A stretch of DNA of 64,000 bases from Cupriavidus pampae (GTDB lineage Bacteria > Pseudomonadota > Gammaproteobacteria > Burkholderiales > Burkholderiaceae). The notes below the pieces were generated by a model. That model saw nothing but the letters and a program-made list of their open reading frames with translations, searched no databases and was not told the DNA's origin. The stretch lies in NCBI RefSeq assembly GCF_914271485.1, contig NZ_CAJZAG010000007.1, positions 248,001-312,000 on the forward strand, given 5' to 3'. Position 1 is the stretch's first letter, and every line of letters begins with the position of its first letter. This document shows positions 44,059 through 52,702 of the stretch, piece after piece. Both the position numbers and the translations under genes were made by a program.

Positions 44059-45407
44059 TGGCAAGCGTCCAGCCTGTCGCCACCGCGGACGTGCCCACGC
44101 GTCGTCCATGGGGCCTCGCCATCGTGTTGCTGGCCGGGATGGGCGTGCTGTTCTTCGGCTCGTATGGCCTCGCTAACACGCTTGCCAGCATGCGCACCGA
44201 CGTGCCGTATTTCCACTACGCGTGGGAGCGGCAGATACCGTTCGTACCGTGGACCATCTTGCCGTACTGGTCGATCGATCTGCTGTATGGCATCTCGTTT
44301 GCGCTGTGGCGCACGCGCGCGGGCTTGCTCACGCACGTCAAGCGGCTGCTGATGGCGCAGGTGATCTCGGTCGTGTGTTTTATCGCGTTTCCGCTGCGGT
44401 TCTCGTTCGAGCGGCCGCCGGCCGATGGCTGGGCCGGACACCTGTTCACGCTGCTCGGTGGTTTCGACAAGCCGTTCAATCAGGCGCCGTCGCTGCATAT
44501 CAGTCTGCTGGTGGTGCTGTGGGTCGCGTACGCGATGCATGTGCCGGCGCGGTGGCGTTGGGTCTTGCATGGGTGGTTCGCGCTGATCGGCATCTCGGTG
44601 CTGACCACGTACCAACACCATCTGATCGATGTGCCGACGGGTTGGCTGGTGGGCTGGCTGTGCGTGTTCGCGTTTCCGCTGGCGCGGGCGGCGGCGCCCG
44701 CGCAGCCCGATCCGCGTGCGCGTGCGCTGGCCGGGCGCTACGGCGTTGGCGCGGGCGTGTTCCTGCTGCTGTCGCTCGCGGCATTGCGGTGGTCGGTGAC
44801 GGCATGGCTGCTGCTGACGTGGGTCGCGCTCGCACTGCTGTGCGTCGCATGGGTCTATCGCAGCGGACGGCCGGAGGGGTTTGGCAAGCGCGATGACGGC
44901 GCGTTGCCGATGGCGGCGTGGTGGCTGCTGGCTCCCTATCTGGCCGGCGCATTCCTCAATTCACGCTGGTGGACGCGTGGTCAGTCGCCGGTCGATCATG
45001 TTGCCGACAACGTATGGATCGGGCGTCTGCCCAGTGCCCGCGAGATGCGGCAGGCCGATGCCGATGCGTTGCTCGACCTCACGGCCGAATTCCCGCGCCG
45101 CGTCGAATCGGACGAGTATTGCTGCGTGCCGGTGCTGGACCTGACGGTGCCGACGCAGCCTCAGTTGCAGCGTGCGGTGCGCCAGATCGATGCGTGGCAT
45201 CGCGAAGGCCATACCGTGCTGGTGTGCTGCGCACTCGGCTATTCGCGCAGTGCGCTGGTGGTGGCATGCTGGCTGGCGCGGCATCGCAGACTAAGCCCCG
45301 CGCAGGCGTTGGTCGCGTTGCGCAAGGCGCGGCCCTCGGTGGTGCTCGGCCCGGACAGCGTGGCGGCATTGGAGGCTTTTGTGGAGCAGCGTCATGGCAC
45401 CGATTGA
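44055..45407 (+). CDS. ynbD: PAP2-like membrane protein fused to dual-specificity phosphatase, YnbD-type
   Basis: A 450-aa membrane protein. The N-terminal two thirds hold about eight membrane segments with a PAP2/inositolphosphotransferase-like block (RFSFERPPADG, NQAPSLHISL, TYQHHLIDVPTGWLVG). The C-terminal part is a dual-specificity-type phosphatase with the P-loop CALGYSR (C-x5-R, near residues 391-398). ATG 44055 overlaps the ynbC stop. It is the counterpart of E. coli YnbD (about 430 aa). It could remove a phosphate from the phospholipid made by the CDP-alcohol transferase. Confidence 0.88.
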   Translation: MMASVQPVATADVPTRRPWGLAIVLLAGMGVLFFGSYGLANTLASMRTDVPYFHYAWERQIPFVPWTILPYWSIDLLYGISFALWRTRAGLLTHVKRLLMAQVISVVCFIAFPLRFSFERPPADGWAGHLFTLLGGFDKPFNQAPSLHISLLVVLWVAYAMHVPARWRWVLHGWFALIGISVLTTYQHHLIDVPTGWLVGWLCVFAFPLARAAAPAQPDPRARALAGRYGVGAGVFLLLSLAALRWSVTAWLLLTWVALALLCVAWVYRSGRPEGFGKRDDGALPMAAWWLLAPYLAGAFLNSRWWTRGQSPVDHVADNVWIGRLPSAREMRQADADALLDLTAEFPRRVESDEYCCVPVLDLTVPTQPQLQRAVRQIDAWHREGHTVLVCCALGYSRSALVVACWLARHRRLSPAQALVALRKARPSVVLGPDSVAALEAFVEQRHGTD

Positions 45408-45891
45408 AGACGTCGATCGCAACGTCGACCACAACGTCGACCGCAGCGTCGACCACCAGGCGCGCTGGCTCGCGCAGGCCGCAAGCGCATCGCTGCGCGC
45501 GGCGGCGCGAGTCAATGTCCTGGGGCTAGTGCTGGCGCTGGTCGATGTCCTGCTGGCCGGCATCATGCTGACTGCGGGTTCGCAATGGTTATGGCTTGGT
45601 GCGTTGTGCGGGCTCGCCGCACTGGGACAGCTGGTGCTGTTGATTCGCATCGAGATCGATCGGGGCCTGTTTCTGGCGCTGTCGCGTATGCATGGCAACG
45701 ACGATCTGCGCGCGATGGATGACGCGATGATTGCGCTCGGATGGATCTCGCCGGCCGAGGCCACCAGTCGTCCGCCACGGCCAATGGCCGATCGCGCGCG
45801 CGGAGCCGGGCGCTTTCTCAAGCTTGCGGCCGCGCTGGCCGCATGGCAGTGGCTGGCCGCGATGCTGATCCTGTTTGCGCGGCTGACGTGA
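45394..45891 (+). CDS. Small membrane protein of the ynb-like operon, uncharacterised
   Basis: A 165-aa protein that I do not recognise. It overlaps the phosphatase gene by 14 bp, with GGAG upstream of ATG 45394. An acidic/basic repeat VDRN-VDHN-VDRS-VDHQ (residues 7-22) is followed by two hydrophobic segments (about 45-65 and 70-90), a cytosolic-type stretch, and a third hydrophobic segment at the C-terminus (about 145-163). It is probably an inner-membrane partner of the lipid enzymes around it. Confidence 0.75.
   Translation: MAPIEDVDRNVDHNVDRSVDHQARWLAQAASASLRAAARVNVLGLVLALVDVLLAGIMLTAGSQWLWLGALCGLAALGQLVLLIRIEIDRGLFLALSRMHGNDDLRAMDDAMIALGWISPAEATSRPPRPMADRARGAGRFLKLAAALAAWQWLAAMLILFARLT
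45412..45459 (+). repeat. Four in-frame 12-bp tandem repeats
   Basis: Units GTCGATCGCAAC, GTCGACCACAAC, GTCGACCGCAGC and GTCGACCACCAG follow one another without a gap, each encoding Val-Asp-(Arg/His)-X. They lie near the 5' end of the small membrane protein gene. The length is a multiple of three, so copy-number change would keep the frame. Confidence 0.85.
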
Positions 45892-45919
45892 CTTTCAACC
45901 TTATGGACATCCTCCCGGC

Positions 45920-46576
45920 ATGAACTGGATTGCAAGACTCGTGGCGCGCGCGATTATCGGCTTTGCGCGGCTGCTGACCGGCATGCAGGCGCGCTGGAAC
46001 GGCTGCATGCCGGCGGCCACGCAGCGCGTGTACTTTGCCAACCACAGCAGTCATGGCGACTTCGTGCTGATCTGGGGCAGTCTGCCACCCGACCTGCGGC
46101 CCGCGACGCGGCCCGTGGCGGGCGCCGACTACTGGCTCAAGTCGCCACTGCGACGCTTCATCGGGCGGGACGTGTTCCATGCGTTGCTGATCGATCGCAC
46201 CGGAGGGCGCGATGGCGTGGCCGCCGACCCCGTCACGCAAATGCAGCAGGCACTGGCGGCGGGATCATCGCTGATCATCTTTCCCGAGGGCACGCGCAAC
46301 ACCACCGAGGAGCGGCTGCTGCCGTTCAAAAGCGGCATCTATCACCTGGCGCGCAGTTGCGATGCGCAGAAGGTTGATGCGGCGATCGAGTTCGTGCCGG
46401 TGTGGATCGATAACCTGAATCGCGTGATGCCAAAGGGCGAGATCGTGCCCGTGCCGCTGCTATGCACGGTGACATTCGGCACGCCGCTGACACTGGCGGC
46501 GGACGAGCCGAAGGACGCATTCCTCGCCCGTTGCCGTAACGGGCTGCTCTCGATTGCCCCCGAGCTGGATGACTGA
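45920..46576 (+). CDS. 1-acyl-glycerol-3-phosphate acyltransferase family protein (PlsC-like)
   Basis: A 218-aa acyltransferase. The catalytic HxxxxD motif is NHSSHGD, and the phosphate-binding motif is FPEGTRN. A hydrophobic N-terminal segment anchors it to the membrane. E. coli ynbABCD has no such gene, so this operon carries its own phosphatidate-forming step. ATG 45920 follows CCTCCCGGC with no classic ribosome-binding site. The chromosomal main plsC would normally be elsewhere, so this is probably a dedicated copy. Confidence 0.92.
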   Translation: MNWIARLVARAIIGFARLLTGMQARWNGCMPAATQRVYFANHSSHGDFVLIWGSLPPDLRPATRPVAGADYWLKSPLRRFIGRDVFHALLIDRTGGRDGVAADPVTQMQQALAAGSSLIIFPEGTRNTTEERLLPFKSGIYHLARSCDAQKVDAAIEFVPVWIDNLNRVMPKGEIVPVPLLCTVTFGTPLTLAADEPKDAFLARCRNGLLSIAPELDD

Positions 46577-46581
46577 ACGCC

Positions 46582-47520
46582 ATGCATGACACTCAACTGT
46601 TGTTCGCCGGCGCGTTCGGCGTGCTGATTTTTGCGTCGCTGGTGACGTCGCTGTTGCGCTGGCGCGTGGCGAAGGGGCAGCCCAACAGCGTGATCGACAA
46701 CCTCGCATCGCGGGTCTCCGCATGGTGGTGGATGATCGGCATTCTCGGCGTGGTGTTCGCGATGGGACGCGTTGCCATCGTGATCCTGTTCTGGATGCTG
46801 TCGTTCTATGCATTGCGCGAGTTTTTAACGATCACCACCACGCGACGCGGCGATCATCGCGCGATCGTGGCGGCGTTCTTCTTCTTTCTGCCATGCCAGT
46901 ACCTGCTGGTCTACAGCGGCTGGTATGGGCTGTTCTCGATCTTTATCCCGGTCTACGCGTTTCTGTTCCTGCCGATCCTCGCCGCGCTGTCGTCGGAGAC
47001 CACGCGCTTTCTCGAACGCTGCGCGGGCGTGCAGTGGGCCGTGATGATCTGCGTGTTCTGCATCTCGCATGTGCCCGCGCTGCTGACGTTGCCGATTCCG
47101 GGCTTCGAGGAGCGCAACCTGCTGCTGATCGCCTTTCTCGTGATCGTGGTGCAGGGCAGCGATGTGTTGCAGTACGTGTGGGGCAAGCTGATCGGCAAAC
47201 GCAAGATCGCGCCGAACCTGTCGCCGTCGAAGACCGTGGAAGGGTTTGTCGGCGGTGTGCTGAGCGCGACCGCGCTCGGGGCATCGCTGTGGTGGATCAC
47301 GCCGTATGGCTCGCCGCTGAAAGCGGGTGCTGTCGCGCTGGTGATTGCGCTGATGGGCTTCTTCGGTGGGTTGGTGATGTCGGCGATCAAGCGCGATCGC
47401 GGTATCAAGGACTGGGGCCACATGATCCAGGGGCATGGCGGCATGCTCGATCGGCTGGACTCCGTCGTGTTCGCGGCGCCGGTTTTCTTCCATGTGACGC
47501 GGTACTGGTGGGTGCCCTGA
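46582..47520 (+). CDS. ynbB: Phosphatidate cytidylyltransferase, CdsA/YnbB-type
   Basis: A 312-aa inner-membrane enzyme that makes CDP-diacylglycerol from phosphatidate and CTP. About eight membrane segments are visible. The family signature is near the C-terminus as SPSKTVEGFVGG and SAIKRDRGIKDWGHMIQGHGGMLDRLDS-like sequence, with the metal-binding Asp residues kept. It starts 5 bp after the acyltransferase stop. E. coli YnbB is its counterpart. The product would feed the CDP-alcohol transferase encoded first in the operon. Confidence 0.94.
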   Translation: MHDTQLLFAGAFGVLIFASLVTSLLRWRVAKGQPNSVIDNLASRVSAWWWMIGILGVVFAMGRVAIVILFWMLSFYALREFLTITTTRRGDHRAIVAAFFFFLPCQYLLVYSGWYGLFSIFIPVYAFLFLPILAALSSETTRFLERCAGVQWAVMICVFCISHVPALLTLPIPGFEERNLLLIAFLVIVVQGSDVLQYVWGKLIGKRKIAPNLSPSKTVEGFVGGVLSATALGASLWWITPYGSPLKAGAVALVIALMGFFGGLVMSAIKRDRGIKDWGHMIQGHGGMLDRLDSVVFAAPVFFHVTRYWWVP

Positions 47521-47670
47521 AGCCCATTTGTTACCGCCGCGCACAAGTGTTTGTGGAGCGGGGCCGTTCATGAATCTCTTTGACTGACCTAGATTTACGC
47601 CATCGACCACGACGGTTCGATTGGCAGCGAGCAAGACGCCAAGGTCAATCCAAATTTGAAGAGGTTCATC

Positions 47671-48390
47671 ATGAGCACAACGCAATCCACGCAAAAAGTC
47701 GTCATCATTACCGGCGCCTCGCAAGGCATCGGTGCAGAACTGGTGAAGGGATATCGTCAACGCGGTTATCGCGTGGTCGCCACCGCACGCAGCATCAAGC
47801 AGGGCGACGACGCCGATGTCGTGGCAGTGGCAGGCGATATCGCCGATCCGGACACCGCACGCCGCGCCGTGGCCGCCGCCGTAGAGAAGTTCGGCCGCGT
47901 GGACGCGCTGGTCAACAACGCCGGCATCTTTATCGCCAAGCCGTTCACGGGCTACACCGCGGAAGACTTTACGACGAAGGTTGGCGTGAACCTGGCTGGC
48001 TTCTTCTACATCACGCAACTGGCCATCGCCGAGATGGAAAAGCAGGGCAAGGGCCACGTGGTCAGCATCACCACCAGCCTGACCGATCACGCGATCGACG
48101 GTGTGCCTTCGGTGCTTGCATCGCTGACCAAGGGCGGCATCAACTCGGCGACCAAGTCGCTGGCCATCGAGTACGCGAAGCGCAATATCCGCGTGAACGC
48201 CGTGTCCCCCGGCATCATCAAGTCGCCGATGCACGCACCGGAAACCCACGCCGCGCTGGGTAGCCTGCACCCGGTTGGCCATATGGGCGAAATGAGCGAC
48301 ATCGTGGAAGCTGTGCTGTTCCTGGAGTCGGCTCCGTTCGTCACGGGCGAGATCCTGCACGTGGACGGCGGCCAAAGCGCCGGCCACTGA
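47671..48390 (+). CDS. SDR-fold oxidoreductase lacking the catalytic Tyr
   Basis: A 239-aa short-chain dehydrogenase-like protein. The cofactor motif TGASQGIG and NNAGIF are intact. The active-site segment reads SITTSLTDHAIDGVPSVLAS then LTKGG, so the YxxxK Tyr is replaced (Ala by alignment to the Lys) while Lys and the preceding Ser region remain. GAGG precedes ATG 47671. It ends ILHVDGGQSAGH. It stands alone, with a terminator downstream. Either a divergent subfamily with another proton donor or a non-catalytic protein is possible. Confidence 0.88.
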   Translation: MSTTQSTQKVVIITGASQGIGAELVKGYRQRGYRVVATARSIKQGDDADVVAVAGDIADPDTARRAVAAAVEKFGRVDALVNNAGIFIAKPFTGYTAEDFTTKVGVNLAGFFYITQLAIAEMEKQGKGHVVSITTSLTDHAIDGVPSVLASLTKGGINSATKSLAIEYAKRNIRVNAVSPGIIKSPMHAPETHAALGSLHPVGHMGEMSDIVEAVLFLESAPFVTGEILHVDGGQSAGH

Positions 48391-48438
48391 GTCGCAAGGT
48401 AGTTTTTTTGGGTGTTTCCTAGTTGGTGCTTCAAGCAG

Positions 48439-48469
48439 CGGCCATGAGTTTTTTCATGGCCGTTTTTTT
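48439..48469 (+). terminator. Rho-independent terminator after the SDR gene
   Basis: CGGCCATGA (48439-48447) pairs with TCATGGCCG (48454-48462) around a six-base loop and runs into seven T residues (48463-48469). It lies 49 bp beyond the SDR stop and touches the end of the convergent carrier gene. Confidence 0.88.
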
Positions 48470-49410
48470 CAATGCCAGTTCAGCAGCTTGATCCACGCCG
48501 CCACCGTCACGCTCGACACGATCGTCGACAACACCACCGCCGATGACACTGCGGCTTCGCCCGCGCGGTAGCGCAGCGCCAGCAGGTACGAATTGATGCC
48601 AACCGGCATCGCCGCGAACATGGTGGCCACGCCGGCATAGGCAGGCGGCATCTCGAACACGTGGAACGCGATGACCCACACGAACAGTGGGTGCAGCACG
48701 AGCTTGCCGACCGTGATCAGCGCGGCCACGCCGAGTCCGTCGCGCAGGCGGTATTGATGCATCGAGACGCCGAGCGAGAAGAGCGCGCACGTCGATGCGG
48801 TGGCGCCGAACGCGTTGACGATGGCCGATACGGTACCGGTCAACGGAATCTGTAACGATCGCAGGACGGCGCCGAGCACCAGTGCGAGCACGATCGGGTT
48901 GCGCGCGAGGCGTTTGCCGACGCCCGCGAGGCGCGCGCCGATGGTGCCGCCCGGGGTGTCGCCATCCGCGCGTTCGATCAGCACGGTGGCCGCGGTCATC
49001 ATGATCGGCAGGTGCACGGCCAGCAGCAGGAACAGCGGCACCTTGCCCGCATCCCCATACACCGCGAGGATGATCGGCACGCCGAAGAACACCGTGTTGG
49101 ACTGGCTTGAAGCAAAGCCGCCGATCACCGCGGCCTGGCCCGCGGACATGCCGCGCCAGCGCATGAACAGCGTGAGCAATCCCCACACCAGCGCGCAGCC
49201 ACCAAAGTACGCGACCCAATAGCCAACGTGGATGGCGGCGCCTTCGTTCGGCTGCGCCATGGTCTGCACGATCAGCGCGGGCACCGCCACCGCGAACACA
49301 TATTCCGACAAGCCTTCGCCGACGCGCTGCGAGATCACGCCCATGGCCGCGAGCGCCCAGCCCGCAAGAACAATGGCGAACATGGGCAGGATCAGCTGGG
49401 TAAGGTCCAT
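48469..49410 (-). CDS. Auxin efflux carrier (AEC) family transporter
   Basis: A 313-aa membrane protein with about ten hydrophobic segments and the AEC pattern. The N-terminus MDLTQLILPMFAIVLAGW, the internal GFASSQSNTVFFGVPIILAVYG and the FAAMPVGINSYLLALRY near the end are typical of MdcF/MleP-like carriers of malonate or malate. ATG 49410 is chosen for family length; ATG 49452 would add 14 residues. Neither start has a clear ribosome-binding site. It diverges from the patatin-like gene across 288 bp in which I see no further gene. Confidence 0.88.
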   Translation of the reverse strand: MDLTQLILPMFAIVLAGWALAAMGVISQRVGEGLSEYVFAVAVPALIVQTMAQPNEGAAIHVGYWVAYFGGCALVWGLLTLFMRWRGMSAGQAAVIGGFASSQSNTVFFGVPIILAVYGDAGKVPLFLLLAVHLPIMMTAATVLIERADGDTPGGTIGARLAGVGKRLARNPIVLALVLGAVLRSLQIPLTGTVSAIVNAFGATASTCALFSLGVSMHQYRLRDGLGVAALITVGKLVLHPLFVWVIAFHVFEMPPAYAGVATMFAAMPVGINSYLLALRYRAGEAAVSSAVVLSTIVSSVTVAAWIKLLNWH

Positions 49411-49698
49411 CGATAAGGCGGCGCGGCGTGCGAAACGAATGAAGTCGTGCATTGTATTGACGTCGCTACATTGTCGCCACCTTTGCCATGTTTGAACCAC
49501 TTTGGGGCATGCGGCACATTGTGTCGCGCTGATGACGCGGGTGACGATAGCGACACCCCACCAACGACGGATGTGGGCGGAGCGGTTACATGCCGTTATC
49601 CGGGGAAAGAGTCGGCGCCATAGCGGGGCGCCAAGAAAGGGAGGAGACGGCACGGTGGGCAGCCGACGGGGCAGCCTGCACAACAAGAGGCCGAGAAC

Positions 49699-50850
49699 AT
49701 GAGCGATGCAGCATTGCGTCCCGCGACCAGCGGGGCCAGGAAGGCGTTGTTGATTGGCGGCGGGGCGCCGAATTCCACTCTGATTGCCGGCGCATTAGCG
49801 GCATTCCTCGATCACGGCATCGAATTCGATGTCATTTCCACAGCGGGCGCCGGGGCCCTGATGGGCCTGCTTTATACCGTGCCACGCGGCGGTGACCGAC
49901 GCGCGGCGCTGGAACGCTGGATGGAAGCCGGCGTCGCCGACGAGATCTATCGGCATTTCCCGGTCAACTACAAGGTGTTCATGAAGCCGGGCGACACCGC
50001 CGATGTCTATCGGCAATGGCTCGCGGCGATGCCATGGACACGCCCGTTCTTCGATGCCTTCGGCGCCGATAGCCACAACGGGATGCAGGCGGACTGGATG
50101 CGGCTGATGCTCGCGAGCCTGTCGCCGAGCAGCCTCACGCCGAAAAGCCTGGGCCTGTGCGCGCATCTGCCGTTTGCCGAAGAGGCGATCGACTTCGACG
50201 CGCTGCGCGAGGGCAACAGGCACTTCTATATCAATGCGTACAACGTGACGCAGTCGCGCATGGAGATCTGGGGCAAGGACGACATCACGCCCGATCATAT
50301 CCGCGCGGCCTTCGCGTTTCCGTTTATCTACCCGCCATATCGCATCGGCGACGACGACTACATCGAAGGCGCGGCGATCCAGCCGGTGAACTTCGGTGCG
50401 CTGGTGTCCGATAGCGATAACGCGCCGGGCCTGCATCGCGATCTCGACACGCTCGTGATCTTCGACATCCTCGGCTCCGAGAAGCTGATTCGCAAGCCGC
50501 GCGGGCTCTATGACGCGTGGGTGCAGTCGATCATCACGCCGCTGGTCGCGCTTGCGCGTCAGGACGTGCGCTTGTTCGAGCTCGAGCACAACCGCGATGC
50601 CGTGACCGGTCAGCCGAAGCGCAATCTGCTCAAGGTCGATCTGATGGGGGGCATACCGGCCGAGCACTGGCCGGAGGTCACCGATTGGTCGCGCTCGAAC
50701 CTGCGCAAGCTGTTCGAGATCGGCCATGCGGCCGGCATGGCCTTCTGCGAAGAGCATGGGGCACTGCTGCGGCAGCCCTCCGCGCAACCCGTTCCCAATG
50801 TGCTGCCACGCGCCGACGCCGGCGCCGCAGCGCCGCTACAGACCGCGTGA
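49699..50850 (+). CDS. Patatin-like protein with degenerate active site
   Basis: A 383-aa protein with the patatin phospholipase fold at its N-terminus (about 12-210). The nucleophile elbow, normally GxSxG, reads STAGAGALMG, so by alignment the catalytic Ser is Gly. The oxyanion loop is GGGAPN rather than GGGxRG, and the Asp of the dyad motif DG(A/G) is Glu (YIEGAAIQP). It is therefore unlikely to be a normal lipase. An AGAGG-like site precedes ATG 49699. The subfamily is seen in PHB-forming betaproteobacteria as far as I recall, but the function is unknown. Confidence 0.82.
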   Translation: MSDAALRPATSGARKALLIGGGAPNSTLIAGALAAFLDHGIEFDVISTAGAGALMGLLYTVPRGGDRRAALERWMEAGVADEIYRHFPVNYKVFMKPGDTADVYRQWLAAMPWTRPFFDAFGADSHNGMQADWMRLMLASLSPSSLTPKSLGLCAHLPFAEEAIDFDALREGNRHFYINAYNVTQSRMEIWGKDDITPDHIRAAFAFPFIYPPYRIGDDDYIEGAAIQPVNFGALVSDSDNAPGLHRDLDTLVIFDILGSEKLIRKPRGLYDAWVQSIITPLVALARQDVRLFELEHNRDAVTGQPKRNLLKVDLMGGIPAEHWPEVTDWSRSNLRKLFEIGHAAGMAFCEEHGALLRQPSAQPVPNVLPRADAGAAAPLQTA

Positions 50851-50913
50851 CAGGAGCGCGGCGATACAGCCGCGCCGGCACGCTCAACTTTCCATTACTA
50901 CTCCAGGATTCCA

Positions 50914-52527
50914 ATGACCATCGTCAAACGTATCGTCCTGACGCTCGTCCTGATCGCGCTTGTGCTGTCGGGCGTCAATGCCTGCGCACTCTGGCAGATT
51001 CATCGCTCGCAGGAGCGGCTGTTGTACCTCCAGTCCAAGGTGCTGCCGAGCTTCAAGGACCTCGACGCCGCCAAGGGCGCGGTGGCCGATATGCGCGTGT
51101 TTGGCTATCGCCACCTCGTGTTGTCCGACCCGCAGGCCAAGGCGCAGCTCGACAAGGTAATCGAAGGCGCGGTGGGGCGCTTCGATGCGGCCCTGCGTGA
51201 CTACGAGCAGAACGACATCAAGGATGAGGCCGATCGCAAGATGCTCGAGGCCGATCGCGCGGGCATGCAGGCGTACCGCACGGCGCTGGTGCCGTTCTAT
51301 GCGGCGTCCAATGCCAACGATATCGAGGCGGCGCGGCAGGTGCTGTCGCCGGGTGGCGCGCTCGACAAGGGCGCGGCGCAACTGCGTCAGGCCATCAACG
51401 ATCATGTGGACTACAACACGAAGATCGCGGGTATGCAGGTGGCCGACAATACCGAGGCTTACCAGTGGGCGGTGGCCAATGTGGTGGGCGGATCGATCCT
51501 GGCGGCGATTGTGGCGTTTGTGTTTGGCGGGCTGCTGTGCCGCGTGGTGCGTCGCGGGCTGGACGGCATGCGGGCGTCGATCGAGCAGGTGAACGATACG
51601 CTCGACCTGTCGGTGCGCGCACCGGTGGCGCGGATGGATGAGATTGGCCACGCGGCACATGCTTTCAACGAGCTCATCGGTCGCATTCGCGAGGCAATGA
51701 CGCTGGTGTTGCAGTCGACGTCGTCGGTCAGCACGGCGTCACGTCAGATCGCTAGCGGCAATGCCGACCTGTCGTCGCGCACGGCGCAGCAGGCGGCCTC
51801 GCTCGAGGAAACGGCATCGAGCATGACGGAGCTGACGGTCACGGTGCGTCAGAACGCGGACCATGCGCGCGAGGCCAACACGCTGGCGCTCGAGGCCAAT
51901 GATGTGGCTGAAGCCGGTGTGACCGTGGTCGATCGCCTCGTGCATACGATGGAAGATCTGCATGGGGGCTCGGCCAAGATTGCCGAGATCACGACGCTGA
52001 TCGAGGGTATTGCGTTCCAGACCAACATCCTGGCGCTGAACGCGGCGGTGGAAGCCGCGCGCGCGGGCGAGCAGGGACGAGGCTTTGCGGTGGTGGCGGG
52101 CGAGGTGCGTAGCCTCGCGCAGCGGTCGTCCGCGGCGGCGAAGGAGATCAAGGGGTTGATCGACGAGTCGGTGTCGTCGGTGCGCGAGGGCTCGGTGCAG
52201 GCCACGCAGGCGGGACAGACCATGAACGATGTGAAGCGCGCGATCCGACGGGTGAACGATCTGATTGGCGAGATTGCTTCGGCGTCTGACGAGCAGAGCC
52301 GCGGTATCGAGCAGGTGAACGAGGCGATCAATCAGATGGAGGGCATGACGCAGGAGAACGCGGCCCTGGTGGAGGAGGCCGCGGCGGCGTCGCACTCGCT
52401 GGAGGAGCAGGCGGCGACGCTGGATGGCGCGGTGTCGGCGTTTCGAGTCGAGGGTGGGGAGGGCTATCGTGCTTCGGCTGCGCCGGAGGCTGGATCTTGG
52501 CAGGGGCGGCGGTTGGCGATTGCCTGA
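50914..52527 (+). CDS. Methyl-accepting chemotaxis protein
   Basis: A 537-aa chemoreceptor. A first membrane helix (about 8-28), a four-helix-bundle-type periplasmic domain (about 30-188), a second membrane helix (about 190-212), a HAMP domain (about 213-265) and a long cytoplasmic signalling coiled coil follow. The hairpin tip is highly conserved (EGIAFQTNILALNAAVEAAR then GEQGRGFAVVAGEVRSLAQ). The C-terminus GSWQGRRLAIA does not show the CheR-tethering pentapeptide. No che genes are nearby. The ligand is unknown. Confidence 0.95.
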   Translation: MTIVKRIVLTLVLIALVLSGVNACALWQIHRSQERLLYLQSKVLPSFKDLDAAKGAVADMRVFGYRHLVLSDPQAKAQLDKVIEGAVGRFDAALRDYEQNDIKDEADRKMLEADRAGMQAYRTALVPFYAASNANDIEAARQVLSPGGALDKGAAQLRQAINDHVDYNTKIAGMQVADNTEAYQWAVANVVGGSILAAIVAFVFGGLLCRVVRRGLDGMRASIEQVNDTLDLSVRAPVARMDEIGHAAHAFNELIGRIREAMTLVLQSTSSVSTASRQIASGNADLSSRTAQQAASLEETASSMTELTVTVRQNADHAREANTLALEANDVAEAGVTVVDRLVHTMEDLHGGSAKIAEITTLIEGIAFQTNILALNAAVEAARAGEQGRGFAVVAGEVRSLAQRSSAAAKEIKGLIDESVSSVREGSVQATQAGQTMNDVKRAIRRVNDLIGEIASASDEQSRGIEQVNEAINQMEGMTQENAALVEEAAAASHSLEEQAATLDGAVSAFRVEGGEGYRASAAPEAGSWQGRRLAIA

Positions 52528-52548
52528 GGTTGCTTGAGACGCCGGGGG

Positions 52549-52651
52549 CCCTCACCCCCGGCCCCTCTCCCCGAGGGAGAGGGGAGACAACAATGGGTGA
52601 ATTAACCTTTCACCCTCACCCCCGGCCCCTCTCCCTCAAGGGAGAGGGGAG
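52549..52651. repeat. Two tandem REP-like hairpin elements
   Basis: Copy 1 (52549-52586) and copy 2 (52613-52651) share CCCTCACCCCCGGCCCCTCTCC, then a GAGGGAGAGGGGAG arm that folds back on CCCCTCTCCC. They are 26 bp apart and lie between the chemoreceptor stop and the end of the convergent antiporter gene. This is the usual setting of REP/BIME elements. A related single hairpin sits at 10232. Confidence 0.8.
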
Positions 52652-52702
52652 CAAACCGGTAGCGCGCGGGCGCGGCCACTGCGGTCGGCCACCACTGCGT
52701 AC

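Noticed and set aside
41599..47520. The lipid operon as the housekeeping cdsA/pgsA/plsC set
   Set aside because: The CDP-alcohol enzyme matches YnbA rather than PgsA or PssA, and the hydrolase/methyltransferase and phosphatase fusions are typical of ynb-type loci.
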